A DNA stretch of 64,000 bases from Bacillota bacterium (GTDB taxonomy: Bacteria > Bacillota > Bacilli > Paenibacillales > NBRC-103111). Positions 25,204 to 34,400 of the stretch are shown piece after piece (the first letter of the stretch is position 1; each line of letters starts with the position of its first letter). The stretch lies in contig JAEWIS010000055.1 in assembly GCA_023386955.1 (NCBI GenBank), positions 124,001 through 188,000 on the forward strand, given 5' to 3'. A program made the translations under genes and the position numbers. The notes beneath the pieces are model-generated. The model was not told the origin of the DNA and ran no database searches. It was given only the letters and a program-made list of their open reading frames with translations.

Positions 25204-26058
25204 TTACCCCAATCCCCGTTTTGCCTTCGTACACTTCAAGCAATAAATCCGGCCGTATGCCTTGCCGTAACGAACGATGCGGCGGAGCATACGGTCATCC
25301 GGGAGTTTGGTGAAGGGGCAAGGATCCGGATAGGTGTTCACCTCCAGAATCCAGGGATGCAGGCCCTTACCCAGAGCGATATCCACCCCGATTTCCCGAA
25401 GACCGGGGTAAGTCCCGCTGAGCTGTACAGCCGCCTTCACCCCCAACCGGTTCATGGAGTCGATCAGATCTGTCCGTTTGGTCTGGGAGGTGTGACTCTC
25501 CAATAACGTCTCCACCGGATAAATGGTTCCTCCCTGGCTTCCGTTGGTCACCACCTTGCGGGGATGGGCCACCCGCCCGGCGATTCCCGTCGCCTCCCAT
25601 TTTCCCTTGGGACTCCTCTGCACCATGACCCGGATATCGAAGGGACGGCTCTCATACGTAAGCAGCCGTATCCCCTTCTGCACGAGATACGGCTTGCCCA
25701 ACGTCTCACCAGCCAGGGCACGGTACAGCTTGTCATAGCCGGTAAAGCTGCTCACCCGGGTGCCCGCCTGATACCGGTAACGCTCCTTCTGCTCCGGATC
25801 GCTCCGGACGCTCCCCGCGTCGTCGCTTCTTCCTGCTTCCCCTCCGGCGGACAACCGTTCAACCCGGATGACCCCCTTGCCCAAAGAACCGCAGCAGGGT
25901 TTGATATATACCATGCCATACTTCTCCAGCATCCCCTGCAGACTGGTTTTGTCCATCCTCTGCGTAGCCGGTATATGCTTGTTCAGCTCCGGATTTTTTA
26001 CCAGCACCCGAGTTTTCGTCAGCTTGTTGGATATGCGGCTTACCGCCTTCCCCTTCAT
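25204..26058 (-). CDS. YheC/YheD family ATP-grasp protein
   Basis: A 284-residue ATP-grasp enzyme of the YheC/YheD (endospore coat-associated) group. The phosphate-contact segment YIKPCCGSLGKGVIRV is at about residues 51-66, the RPFDIRVMVQRSPKGKWEATG block at about 145-165, and the metal-binding end IGVDIALG ... WILEVNTYPDPCPF at about 225-250. ATP-grasp enzymes join a carboxylate to an amine or thiol through an acyl-phosphate. The C-terminus has a Cys/Lys/Arg-rich tail. It is divergent from the diaminopropionate module, 177 bp apart; a functional link is possible but not shown. ATG at 26058 follows GGAGGGGGAAG. Confidence 0.88.
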   Translation of the reverse strand: MKGKAVSRISNKLTKTRVLVKNPELNKHIPATQRMDKTSLQGMLEKYGMVYIKPCCGSLGKGVIRVERLSAGGEAGRSDDAGSVRSDPEQKERYRYQAGTRVSSFTGYDKLYRALAGETLGKPYLVQKGIRLLTYESRPFDIRVMVQRSPKGKWEATGIAGRVAHPRKVVTNGSQGGTIYPVETLLESHTSQTKRTDLIDSMNRLGVKAAVQLSGTYPGLREIGVDIALGKGLHPWILEVNTYPDPCPFTKLPDDRMLRRIVRYGKAYGRIYCLKCTKAKRGLG

Positions 26059-26235
26059 GGCTTCCCCCTCCGTTGGTTACCCCTTCGTTCCTGCGCCTCT
26101 ACGATTACAGTACGGCGGCGGCACGGCTTTTGCCTGGGCAATTGGCCCAATCCGAGAACATACCCGGGAAAATCATCATAAATTATGGTGACATTCAACT
26201 AACGAGGCTGCATCAGGCAGCGAACGGAGGCGGCT

Positions 26236-28425
26236 ATGCTACCGCTAGACAAATTGCAGGAGAAGCTGCAGGAGGTAATCCAGGTCTTCCCCTGGTACAA
26301 AAATCTGCCCGGAGTCCATCAACCAAACGTTTCCCTGCAGGACCTTCCCCTCATGTCCGCAGAGATTCTCGAGGCCCATTATTATAACAAAGCCCCTGAC
26401 CCGGCCTTAGCCGTCTACCGGACCTCAGGTACAAGCTCTGGCGCACGGAAATCCATCTTTTATTCGGAAGAGGATGACCGGAGCTATGTGGAGATCAAAA
26501 CCAAGCTGTTCGGCCAGCTGATCGCCGGAAGCGGATGCACCAAGGCTCTGGCCGATATGGGAACAGGCCATGCAGCCAGCACGGCCTTGGACATATTCAA
26601 GCAGCTTGGGCTGGAGGGGCGTGCCATTCCCTTCGAGCTGCCCGTAGAGGAGCATATTGAGCAGCTGCTCTCCTTCCAGCCGGATTTGCTGTATACCATG
26701 CCATCCATCCTGGACCATATCGTCCATGCTGCTGCGGACCCCCGCGCCTTCGGCATCCGCCGGATCATTCTGGTGGGGGAAGTCGCCACCCCCCAGTGGC
26801 AGCAGAACATGGCCCGTCTGTTCGGGCTCCAGGAGAGCCATATCACCGACACCTACGGCTCCATTGAAATGGGGACGATGGCGTATTACTCCCATGAGGC
26901 CGGCAGATATCTTCTGGCAGACGGAATCTATGCGGAGGGCATCGGAGCCGATGAGTTGGGTCTGGAGCTGGATCCCCTGGGAGCGGATGAACATATTCTT
27001 GCCGTCACCTCCTTCGTCCGCCGGGAGCTGCCTGCCTTGCGTTTTGTCACCTACGATGTGGTCAGGGACCTGCGGACCGTCACGGTGGACGGCATGGAGA
27101 GGCAGAGCTTCCAGTCCATTGTCAAAAGGGTGGGCAAGGAACTGAAACACGGAGAGAAAATCAGCCTGTACGATATCGAACAGGCTGTGTACCGGCATGT
27201 TCAGGATGCGATTGTCCGGGTCCATGTGCGGGAGAATGCCCTTCGAGTCCACATCCGCAGCAAATCCCCGCTGTACGAGGCCATTCCCGCCATCCGCAGA
27301 GACATCCGGGAATCTATCCCAGAGATCGGCCTGATGATCCAAAACCGCCTGCTGGATGATATTGAGGTTATTGCCGTAGATCAGGATGAACCGCCGGAGC
27401 GGACTCAGGTCAAAAACAAGAAGCTGTATTACGGGTCGGCTGTTATCCCCCCGGAGCCGGAGGAGTTCAGCACAGGTTTCCTTTCCACCATCGGTAATAC
27501 GCCTCTGGTTAAGCTCAGCCGCCTGTTTCCGGGGAGCGAAATCACCGTCTACGGTAAGCTGGAGCTTCTGAATCCGGGAGGCAGCGCCAAGGACCGTCCC
27601 GCCCTGCGGATGCTTCAGGAAGCCTGGAAGGAAGGCCGGATCGGCAGAGGAAGTGTGATTATCGAGTCCAGCTCGGGCAACATGGCCATCAGCCTGGCGA
27701 TGATTTGCCGCTGTCTGGAGATGCGCTTCATCAGCGTCATCGATCCGAGAACAACGGAGGCCAACCTCAAGATCATGCAGGCCCTTGGTGCGCAAATCAG
27801 CTACGTGTCCGAACCTGACCCGGTTACCGGCGAGTTCCTGCCCGCCCGGCTGCACCGTGTGGAGGAGCTGCTCGGGGCCATACCGGGCAGCTATTGGCCG
27901 AACCAATATGCCAACATCAATAATTACCTGGCCCACTACCATACCACCATGAAGGAAATCGCGGATCAGCTTCACCGGGTGGACTATCTGTTCTGCAGTG
28001 TCAGCACCTGCGGGACCATCCGGGGGCTGGCCGAATATGTCAGGGATCATAAGCTTGCCACGAGGATTGTTGCGGTCGACGCTGAGGGCAGCGCGATATT
28101 CGGCGGGAATCAGGAGAAGCGGCGGTTCCCCGGGCTGGGCGCCGGAATTGTGCCTCCCTTCTGCGGACCGGATTTGGCGGACCATATCATTCATGTCTCC
28201 GACTGGGAGATGGTGGAGAGCTGCCGGGCGCTGGCGCAGAAGGAAGGCATCCTGGCCGGTCCCTCCTCAGGGGGTGTCCTTGCAGCCGTCAGAAGGATGG
28301 AGCCGCAGCTGCCGCCGGGGGCTGTATGTGCCGGTATCATCCATGATAAGGGAGAGCGTTACCTGGACACCGTCTATTCGGACACCTGGGTCAAAAGCCA
28401 GTTTGGCAGACTGCCCGGGGAGTGA
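26236..28425 (+). CDS. Fused adenylate-forming domain and SbnA-like diaminopropionate synthase
   Basis: A 729-residue two-domain protein. Residues 1 to about 395 are a PaaK-like adenylate-forming domain: phosphate loop TSGTSSG at 63-69, DTYGSIEMG at about 205-213 (Glu of the core), and a C-terminal subdomain near 295-315 (VGKELKHGEKISLYDIE). Residues about 408-729 are a fold-type II PLP enzyme: GNTPLVKL, then NPGGSAKDR with the Schiff-base Lys452, SSSGNMAISLA, and the cofactor loop STCGTIRG. The second half matches SbnA, which makes N-(2-amino-2-carboxyethyl)-L-glutamate from O-phosphoserine and glutamate. SbnB follows, so the pair should make L-2,3-diaminopropionate; the first domain may activate an acid for attachment. 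Start has GGAGG 5 bases upstream. Confidence 0.9.
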   Translation: MLPLDKLQEKLQEVIQVFPWYKNLPGVHQPNVSLQDLPLMSAEILEAHYYNKAPDPALAVYRTSGTSSGARKSIFYSEEDDRSYVEIKTKLFGQLIAGSGCTKALADMGTGHAASTALDIFKQLGLEGRAIPFELPVEEHIEQLLSFQPDLLYTMPSILDHIVHAAADPRAFGIRRIILVGEVATPQWQQNMARLFGLQESHITDTYGSIEMGTMAYYSHEAGRYLLADGIYAEGIGADELGLELDPLGADEHILAVTSFVRRELPALRFVTYDVVRDLRTVTVDGMERQSFQSIVKRVGKELKHGEKISLYDIEQAVYRHVQDAIVRVHVRENALRVHIRSKSPLYEAIPAIRRDIRESIPEIGLMIQNRLLDDIEVIAVDQDEPPERTQVKNKKLYYGSAVIPPEPEEFSTGFLSTIGNTPLVKLSRLFPGSEITVYGKLELLNPGGSAKDRPALRMLQEAWKEGRIGRGSVIIESSSGNMAISLAMICRCLEMRFISVIDPRTTEANLKIMQALGAQISYVSEPDPVTGEFLPARLHRVEELLGAIPGSYWPNQYANINNYLAHYHTTMKEIADQLHRVDYLFCSVSTCGTIRGLAEYVRDHKLATRIVAVDAEGSAIFGGNQEKRRFPGLGAGIVPPFCGPDLADHIIHVSDWEMVESCRALAQKEGILAGPSSGGVLAAVRRMEPQLPPGAVCAGIIHDKGERYLDTVYSDTWVKSQFGRLPGE

Positions 28426-28473
28426 ACTATCCGCTGAAGCAGGACCGGTATTTTGCCGGAAGGAGGACACGTT

Positions 28474-29445
28474 ATGCTGTATCTGAATGACCGGGATATC
28501 CGGGCTGTGGGCCTTGACTGGCCTGCTCTTCTGGATGCACTGGAGGCTGCGGTGTTTACTGCCGATACGGGGGATTATGCCCAGCCGATCAAGCCCTATC
28601 TGCGGTATGGAGATCCGCGGAACCGGATTATTGCCATGCCCGCTTACGTTGGAGGGCCGGTCCAAGCGGCCGGCATCAAGTGGATTGCCAGCTTCCCGGA
28701 CAATATTAACCACGGCCTGCCCCGTGCCCACAGCGTAATGGTATTGAATGATGCGCAAACTGGCGTACCCTCCGCCATTCTGAATTCGCCCTTGACCAGC
28801 ATCGTCAGAACCGCCTCCGTCAGCGGGCTTATGATGCGCGCTTTCCTGGAGGAGCAGCCGCTGGAGCAGATTAATCTGGGAATTATAGGATGGGGTCCTG
28901 TAGGCAGGCTTCATTATGAAATGGCCTTGGCGCTTTACGGGGACCGGATTAGAAGAGTGCGGATTTATGATCTCCGGGAGGTGAACCTGCCGGAGGCCGA
29001 CGTGCCGGCCCACTACCTGGAAAAGACCAAGGCAGCAGCATCCTGGGAGGAGGTGTACCGGAGTTCGGATATCTTCATGACCTGCACCGTTTCCGATCAC
29101 CGGTATATCCATCTTCCCCCCACAGAAGGTCAGCTTCTCCTGAATGTGTCCCTGCGGGATTACCATTCCGAGGCGCTGGCGTCGGTGAAGGCTATCATCG
29201 TCGATGATTGGGAGGAGGTCTGCCGGGAGAATACGGATATCGAACGGCTTCATCTGGAGCAGGGACTAACCCGCTCCGGCACCCGCACCCTCGCCGATGT
29301 GGTCTGCCGCCGCAGCCTCGCGGAGTTTGCAGGAGCAGAGCCGATCCTCTTCTGCCCCATGGGCATGGGTGTGTTCGATATCGCCACAGGGGTTTATTTT
29401 GCCCGCAGGGCCAGAGAAATGGGGATTGGAACGGAGCTTACGTGA
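28474..29445 (+). CDS. sbnB: SbnB-like 2,3-diaminopropionate biosynthesis dehydrogenase
   Basis: A 323-residue member of the ornithine cyclodeaminase/mu-crystallin family, closest in pattern to SbnB. Substrate-binding N-terminal half with the family block IKWIASFPDNINHGLPRAHS; Rossmann motif LGIIGWGPVGRLHYE at about residues 130-145; conserved IVDDWEEVCRE near 248. SbnB oxidises N-(2-amino-2-carboxyethyl)-L-glutamate with NAD to release L-2,3-diaminopropionate and 2-oxoglutarate. ATG at 28474 follows GGAAGGAGG, 48 bp after the fused SbnA gene, so they form a two-gene operon closed by a terminator. No siderophore synthetase or Fur-box-like sequence was seen nearby. Confidence 0.9.
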   Translation: MLYLNDRDIRAVGLDWPALLDALEAAVFTADTGDYAQPIKPYLRYGDPRNRIIAMPAYVGGPVQAAGIKWIASFPDNINHGLPRAHSVMVLNDAQTGVPSAILNSPLTSIVRTASVSGLMMRAFLEEQPLEQINLGIIGWGPVGRLHYEMALALYGDRIRRVRIYDLREVNLPEADVPAHYLEKTKAAASWEEVYRSSDIFMTCTVSDHRYIHLPPTEGQLLLNVSLRDYHSEALASVKAIIVDDWEEVCRENTDIERLHLEQGLTRSGTRTLADVVCRRSLAEFAGAEPILFCPMGMGVFDIATGVYFARRAREMGIGTELT

Positions 29446-29476
29446 AGCCTCCCCCCGTAACAACCGGCGGTATAAC

Positions 29477-29511
29477 AAAAACTCCCGCGCGTAATGCCGC
29501 AGGAGTTTTTT
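29477..29511. terminator. Bidirectional intrinsic terminator
   Basis: AAAAACTCC and GGAGTTTTTT separated by 16 bases, between convergent sbnB and alcohol dehydrogenase genes. Confidence 0.85.
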
Positions 29512-29521
29512 CATGCTTATT

Positions 29522-30562
29522 TTATAAGGTAGCTATATCAATAACGAACCGGTACCGCACATCGCTGGCGAGAACCCGCTCATAAGCCTCATCCACCTGA
29601 TTGGCCCGAATGACCTCAATCATCGGGGCGATGCCATGCGCCGCGGCGAAATCCAGCATCTCCTGGGTTTCGCGGATTCCCCCCACCAGAGAACCGGCCA
29701 GGCTCTTGCGTCCCATGATCAGCGAAAATACATGATATTGGTCCGGCTTGCCCGGTGCTCCGACGTTCACCAGCGTGCCGTCAATGCGCAGCATGGACAG
29801 GTAGGCATCCACATCCAGGTTGGCCGACACCGTGTTCAGGATCAGGTCGAACCGGTTGGCCAAGGCCGCGAAGGTGCCTTCCTCTCCGGTGGCAAAATAA
29901 TGGTCCGCGCCGAAGGAACGGGCCTCCGCTTCCTTATCCCGGGACCGGCTGAGCACGGTCACCTCGGCCCCCATGGCATGGGCGAATTGGATGGCCAGAT
30001 GGCCCAGGCCGCCCACTCCCACGATGGCGACTTTTTTGCCGGGACCCGCTTTCCAATGGCGGAGAGGAGAATAAGTAGTAATGCCTGCGCACAAGAGCGG
30101 GCTTGCTGCGTCCAGCCCAAGGGCATCGGGAATCCGCACCACAAACCCTTCGGTCACCACAATCTTCTGGCTGTAGCCGCCATAGGTTGGGTTGCCGTCA
30201 TAGTCCAGGGCGTTATAGGTGGAAACCACACCTTTGGTGCAGTATTGCTCCTCTCCCTGAAGACAGTATTCACATTCCCCGCAGGAATCCACAAAACAGC
30301 CCACACCCACACGGTCCCCCACAGTAAACTTCGTCACCTCCGGGCCGACTGCCGAAACAACACCCGCAATTTCATGTCCGGGCACCATGGGGAAAATCCC
30401 CCCGCCCCACTCCCCGTGGGCACTGTGTATATCCGAGTGGCAGATGCCGCTGAATTGAATATCGATGAGGACGTCATGGGGCCGCAAGGCTCTGCGTTCA
30501 ATTACTGTTTTCTCGAAAGGCGCTTTGGCACTGGCTACAGATAAAACATGGGTTTTGCACAT
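29522..30562 (-). CDS. Zinc-dependent NAD(P) alcohol dehydrogenase (CAD/YahK type)
   Basis: A 346-residue medium-chain dehydrogenase. Catalytic zinc ligands are in GICHSDIH (Cys) and VPGHEIAG (His/Glu); structural zinc Cys cluster in [16 protein letters not shown]; Rossmann motif [17 protein letters not shown]. This pattern is that of the cinnamyl-alcohol dehydrogenase subfamily, which reduces a range of aldehydes and often protects against them. ATG at 30562 follows AAGGAGG. Divergent from a TetR gene 182 bp away, which is its likely regulator; the AT-rich gap is suited for an operator. Confidence 0.92.
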   Translation of the reverse strand: MCKTHVLSVASAKAPFEKTVIERRALRPHDVLIDIQFSGICHSDIHSAHGEWGGGIFPMVPGHEIAGVVSAVGPEVTKFTVGDRVGVGCFVDSCGECEYCLQGEEQYCTKGVVSTYNALDYDGNPTYGGYSQKIVVTEGFVVRIPDALGLDAASPLLCAGITTYSPLRHWKAGPGKKVAIVGVGGLGHLAIQFAHAMGAEVTVLSRSRDKEAEARSFGADHYFATGEEGTFAALANRFDLILNTVSANLDVDAYLSMLRIDGTLVNVGAPGKPDQYHVFSLIMGRKSLAGSLVGGIRETQEMLDFAAAHGIAPMIEVIRANQVDEAYERVLASDVRYRFVIDIATL

Positions 30563-30744
30563 GGTATGGCCTCCTTATTTTGCTCCGGAATAATTGTATA
30601 CTTATTGATTAATGGACACATGTTTATTATTATAAAAACATCAAGAACGATTGCAATGGTTAAATCAGCCGTTTCCGTTCAATAATCAACAATACTGCTT
30701 GAATTTGTGCAATAGATGATAATTGAAAGTGTGGTGCCGTTGAA

Positions 30745-31299
30745 ATGGTGAAATTGGCGAAGGTGGACCGGCGGATTCTCAAATCCCAGGAGGCGATCAA
30801 AACCGCCTTAATTACCCTGATGGGCGAAAAACATCTGGATGACATTACCATCCAAGATATTTCGGACAGGGCCAATGTGAATCGCGGAACCATTTATTTG
30901 CACTATCTGGACAAATACGATCTTCTGGACAAGCTGATCGGAGAGCATATGGACCGGCTTCGGGAGCTGTGCGAATCCTCCTGCCGGCTGGAATGGACGG
31001 AGGCTACTCTGGTGTTCTGCGAATATTTCGATACGCAGTATTCCTTCTTTTCGTTGATGCTGGCCAGCAAAGGCGCTCCTTATTTCCGCAACCGGTTCCT
31101 GGATTTTCTCATTGAGGAATTCCGCTGTGAGCTGGATGTGACCCGCGGGAAGAATGAAGGCATCCGGGAGGAGGTGCTGGTCCGGTTTACGGCAGCGGCT
31201 TACGCGGGGGTGGTGGAGTGGTGGTTCATGAATGAAAAGCCCTTCTCGTACCAGGTACTGGCTGAGCAGCTGGGGGCGCTTTTGGAACGCAATCTCTAG
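30745..31299 (+). CDS. TetR/AcrR family transcriptional regulator
   Basis: A 184-residue regulator with an N-terminal TetR helix-turn-helix (about residues 8-58; ITIQDISDRANVNRGTIYLHYLDKYDL) and a variable C-terminal ligand domain. Genes of this kind usually repress a divergent neighbour, here the alcohol dehydrogenase. The ATG at 30745 has only a weak GTGGTG site. A strong terminator follows. Confidence 0.9.
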   Translation: MVKLAKVDRRILKSQEAIKTALITLMGEKHLDDITIQDISDRANVNRGTIYLHYLDKYDLLDKLIGEHMDRLRELCESSCRLEWTEATLVFCEYFDTQYSFFSLMLASKGAPYFRNRFLDFLIEEFRCELDVTRGKNEGIREEVLVRFTAAAYAGVVEWWFMNEKPFSYQVLAEQLGALLERNL

Positions 31300-31353
31300 A
31301 GACGAGACGTCAGCCTCAATTCTGCATTTCATAGGCTGATTTCATAAAAAAAT

Positions 31354-31386
31354 GGTCCCCGAGCTGATGCTTGGGGGCCTTTTTTT
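31354..31386 (+). terminator. Intrinsic terminator after TetR gene
   Basis: GGTCCCCGAGC and GCTTGGGGGCC with a four-base loop and seven T. Confidence 0.9.
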
Positions 31387-31571
31387 CGTTTCACTTAATC
31401 CATGCTTGTGATATTTTTTACTTTCCAAATATTTACACCCTGTTACAATGGGATTGTATTGCATAATTACATTATTTTTACATATGGGAGGAGGGCTCTT
31501 AGTCCGTATTGGCTTCAAGCTTAAAAGTGCAAGGTCACGATTCTCACTTCAAAACGAAGGGTAGGAAAACC

Positions 31572-33215
31572 ATGTTTAAAGCCAACAAACGATTTCTGAC
31601 AAGCTGCCGTGCAGCCCTGTTGATTGCCGCCATCCTTATGCTGCCTTCCACCTCCTTAGCAGCGCCGTCCGTTGCTCCTGATGCCTCCGCAGATCTGATC
31701 TCATCCCGCGATACCATTGTTCTGACCGTGAATGTAGGCAGCGGCTCCGGGGAGCTCGGTTATTCCATTCAAGAAGGCGGCAAGGAGGGTCCGGAGGCCT
31801 TTACGGTCAATGCAGATCACTCCATATTCATTGCCGACAATGTGCATAAGCGGATTAATGTATATAAAGACGGCTCCTTCGCATACGATATTGCCGTTCC
31901 GTACAGCCACTATATTCGAAGCATGGCTGTTGGGGAGGATAAGGTCTACTTGATGGACAATGATAAGGGAAGCGTCTTTATCACATCCTTGGACGGCAAT
32001 CTGCTTCAGGAGGTGCCTGCCCCAGCAGGTGTGGATGGCTATGCCATGGAAAAGCTGTATAAAGACAGCGCCGGCAAGGTGTGGCTGTCTGCTAACCAAA
32101 CCAGCTATCCGATTGGCATTCCGGGTGAGGCTCTGTCCGCTGCCGCTGCAGCCGGCATTTCTGAGAGCAGCAAGCTCCCCGCAGCCTTGAAAAAGGATCA
32201 TAAAACCGCTCAAATCTCCCGGAACGGCGTCAATATTGAGGTTTCCGCCAGCGAGCTGCTAGGCAGCGTAAATGTGCTTCATGCGGATCAAAACAATACC
32301 TTATATGTGGATTTGTTTGATCAGGTTGATACCCCCAAGGTAAGTGGTGAATATACCGTCCGGAAGTATGCTAATAACAGTCTGGCGGCTGTAGCCCCGA
32401 TTGATCTCAGCAGCTATTATTTTACACCTAACCAAATGATTGAGCTGACCGCCAATGGAGATTTGTATCAAATTCTGTGCTTGAAGGATCAGGTCCAGAT
32501 CACCAAAAAGGCCTTTGTCCCTTCCGCCAGCTTTAAGTCTCAGCTTCCACAGATCAAGGCAAAGGCTCTTCAAGATGAAGCTGCCGAGGAGCTTCAGGCT
32601 AAGGCTATCACCTTGGCTTCTAACGCGCCTAACTCCCGGAGTACCACTCAGACCAATGCCAATTCGATGTCTGCACTTACCTGGACTTATAAAGCAGCCA
32701 ACAAAGTCAATCCCAATTCGTCCAAGGTCACCACGCCTGATTATCTTGTAGGTGCAGCCACCGGCTCCACTCAGACCGGAATTCCTTATGCATGGGGCGG
32801 AAATGATGGACTGACCACATATTCCTCCTCTGGCTGGACAAGCTTCGCCGATGCCATGAGCAAAGGGAAATTTGCCGGTAATGTGAACACCGATACTGCC
32901 GGTTACCAAAGCGGCACCGCAGGCTTGGACTGCTCGGGCTTCGTGGGCAGTGCGGCCGGCTTTACCTCCAAGCTGAGCACCACTAATTTAGCAAGCTCTA
33001 CCTATACCTATTCCATTGCCGCATCAGCCAGGCAGATCTATGATATCTACGTAGATAGCGGATCACATGTACTGTTCTATGTAGGTGTCAACGGATCAAG
33101 CATCAATACCCGGGAAGCCACAACAACCGGCGATGACAAGACAAAGGCCTATTCCAGAACCACCGCTTATCTGAGCAGTGAAGGATATGTACTCCGTCGA
33201 TTTAATGGTTGGTAA
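31572..33215 (+). CDS. Secreted protein with beta-propeller-like region and NlpC/P60-like C-terminus
   Basis: A 547-residue exported protein. Signal peptide at residues 1-34 (FKANKRFLTSCRAALL core, cut after SLAA). Residues about 50-340 hold repeated beta-strand units of the NHL/propeller type (DHSIFIADNVHKRINVYKDG). The C-terminal 150 residues begin IPYAWGG and contain GLDCSGFV with the probable catalytic Cys454 and a later GSHVLFYVG with the His, the NlpC/P60 cell-wall peptidase pattern. The usual spacing is enlarged by an insert between AWGG and DCSG. It probably acts at the cell wall. ATG at 31572 follows GAAGGGTAGG. The gene is less GC-rich than its neighbours. Confidence 0.8.
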   Translation: MFKANKRFLTSCRAALLIAAILMLPSTSLAAPSVAPDASADLISSRDTIVLTVNVGSGSGELGYSIQEGGKEGPEAFTVNADHSIFIADNVHKRINVYKDGSFAYDIAVPYSHYIRSMAVGEDKVYLMDNDKGSVFITSLDGNLLQEVPAPAGVDGYAMEKLYKDSAGKVWLSANQTSYPIGIPGEALSAAAAAGISESSKLPAALKKDHKTAQISRNGVNIEVSASELLGSVNVLHADQNNTLYVDLFDQVDTPKVSGEYTVRKYANNSLAAVAPIDLSSYYFTPNQMIELTANGDLYQILCLKDQVQITKKAFVPSASFKSQLPQIKAKALQDEAAEELQAKAITLASNAPNSRSTTQTNANSMSALTWTYKAANKVNPNSSKVTTPDYLVGAATGSTQTGIPYAWGGNDGLTTYSSSGWTSFADAMSKGKFAGNVNTDTAGYQSGTAGLDCSGFVGSAAGFTSKLSTTNLASSTYTYSIAASARQIYDIYVDSGSHVLFYVGVNGSSINTREATTTGDDKTKAYSRTTAYLSSEGYVLRRFNGW

Positions 33216-33242
33216 AATACTAATCCCCAAAAAATAGTTTAT

Positions 33243-33335
33243 GGGGCTGTCCGAAAATCCCGTCCAGGTCGATTCAGCAGGAGCCACCGGGAGGGAGCTT
33301 CGGAATCGGTATCCTGTGACGGATTGGGCAGCCCC
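33243..33335. repeat. 93-bp element with terminal inverted repeats
   Basis: GGGGCTGTCC at 33243-33252 and GGGCAGCCCC at 33326-33335 match 9 of 10 as inverted ends. Ends of this type are common in insertion sequences, and no reading frame is present, so a deleted IS remnant is possible. It could equally act as a terminator for the secreted-protein gene, which lacks another. Confidence 0.45.
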
Positions 33336-33427
33336 TTATTTGGCGTCTGAGTTGTTTGAGAGTGTACGGACGGTAATACGGGAGGTATTGCGGGAGATAC
33401 TGCGAGCGATCGTGCGGCGTATTGCTG

Positions 33428-33610
33428 TAACGGAACTCTGCGGCTCTTAGCCGGAATAATACGGCCAATTTAGAACGTAACGGAACAGAGCGGCTCTTAC
33501 AGCTCTATTTGTCTGCTTTTCCCCACTTACTATGCCTCTAAGAGTCGGAGAGTTCCGTTAGAAAACTGTAGAGGGCATTTTCGCCGTTTAAGCGTCGCTC
33601 CGTTCCGTTA
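33428..33610. repeat. Two-plus-two inverted array, TAACGGAAC family, locus A
   Basis: Direct units TAACGGAACTCTGCGGCTCT (33428) and TAACGGAACAGAGCGGCTCT (33478), then inverted units ending in GTTCCGTTA at 33538-33560 and 33588-33610. Spacing is exactly 50 bp in both pairs; middle starts are 60 bp apart. Together with the element at 33243 it fills the convergent gap 33216-33656. Confidence 0.9.
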
Positions 33611-33656
33611 AACCTTCACGTATCCGCCCTCTTTCCTTGTCTGCTCCGGGCGGAAA

Positions 33657-34271
33657 TTAACGCGCTTTTTCCCTTCTCCGCACCAGATGAATTTCCTTTT
33701 CTTCCCTGGCTTTCCCGGACGATATGGGGGTAAAGCTTTTGAGCTGGGTAAGCCAATAGGCAATCAAGTACATGGTCATGAGAATGAAAAAGGAATAGGT
33801 ATAGGCCCAGTTCAGCTTTTTGTACAGGTCGACCATGGACATGAGGGGCAAGCCGACATAAGCGCTGATTCCGCTATAAAAAATGGCCTTCAGAATCGGA
33901 CTGATGTGGGGTTTATATTGGATCAGCAGCATGGCAAACACCGGCAGCACGGATAACCGGTAGGAAAAGCTCAAGGTTGGGGAAGGAATAGCTTTGACCG
34001 GGTAAGCCCATAACCCGTTTTCAATCCCTACTGTATCGAGCACAGCAGAGAAAATCATAATAAACAGAGCAGCCAGCAATAATCGTGCGGTGCTTTCCCG
34101 ATTTCTGAAAATGGCCCATACCACCCAGGGAGCGATGATCAGGAATACCGCCAAGTACCAGTTCCAATGATAGATGTACACACTGAAAATAACATCCGCA
34201 ATCTCGCCGTTTGCCTCCACAATCTTGGAGTTGGCGTCACTCACCTGCCTAAGTCCCTCTTGATAATCCAT
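33657..34271 (-). CDS. CBO0543-type integral membrane protein
   Basis: A 204-residue protein with about five membrane helices (YLAVFLIIAPWVVWAIF; LLLAALFIMIFSAVLDTVGI; and three more to residue 185) and a charged cytoplasmic tail (REEKEIHLVRRREKAR). The W-P-rich layout with the ENGLWAYP motif is that of the CBO0543 family, found in spore-forming Firmicutes with no known role. Start could be ATG 34271 (AGGTGG 8 bases upstream) or GTG four codons earlier (GGAG upstream). It follows dpaA on the same strand but a terminator lies between. Confidence 0.75.
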   Translation of the reverse strand: MDYQEGLRQVSDANSKIVEANGEIADVIFSVYIYHWNWYLAVFLIIAPWVVWAIFRNRESTARLLLAALFIMIFSAVLDTVGIENGLWAYPVKAIPSPTLSFSYRLSVLPVFAMLLIQYKPHISPILKAIFYSGISAYVGLPLMSMVDLYKKLNWAYTYSFFILMTMYLIAYWLTQLKSFTPISSGKAREEKEIHLVRRREKAR

Positions 34272-34353
34272 CCCTACAACCACCTATTCTCCAAAATGCA
34301 CCACTACCCCTCTACCATTCCCAATTTTTGGCTTGCCCATGCGTTCGAGTTAC

Positions 34354-34392
34354 GAAAAAAAGCCAACCAAGAGTATTTCTCTTGATTGGCTG
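34354..34392 (-). terminator. Intrinsic terminator after dpaA
   Basis: On the minus strand AGCCAATCAAGAG and CTCTTGGTTGGCT with a short loop, followed by seven T. Confidence 0.88.
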
Positions 34393-34400
34393 ATGAAGTA

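Noticed and set aside
26059..26235. Fur box in the divergent gap before the diaminopropionate genes
   Set aside because: No sequence near the 19-bp Fur consensus was found by eye; only a short GC-rich palindrome (GGGCAATTGGCCC) is present.
26425..28194. Minus-strand open frame of 589 codons opposite the SbnA fusion
   Set aside because: No recognisable motif or ribosome site; the plus strand has two complete enzyme domains.
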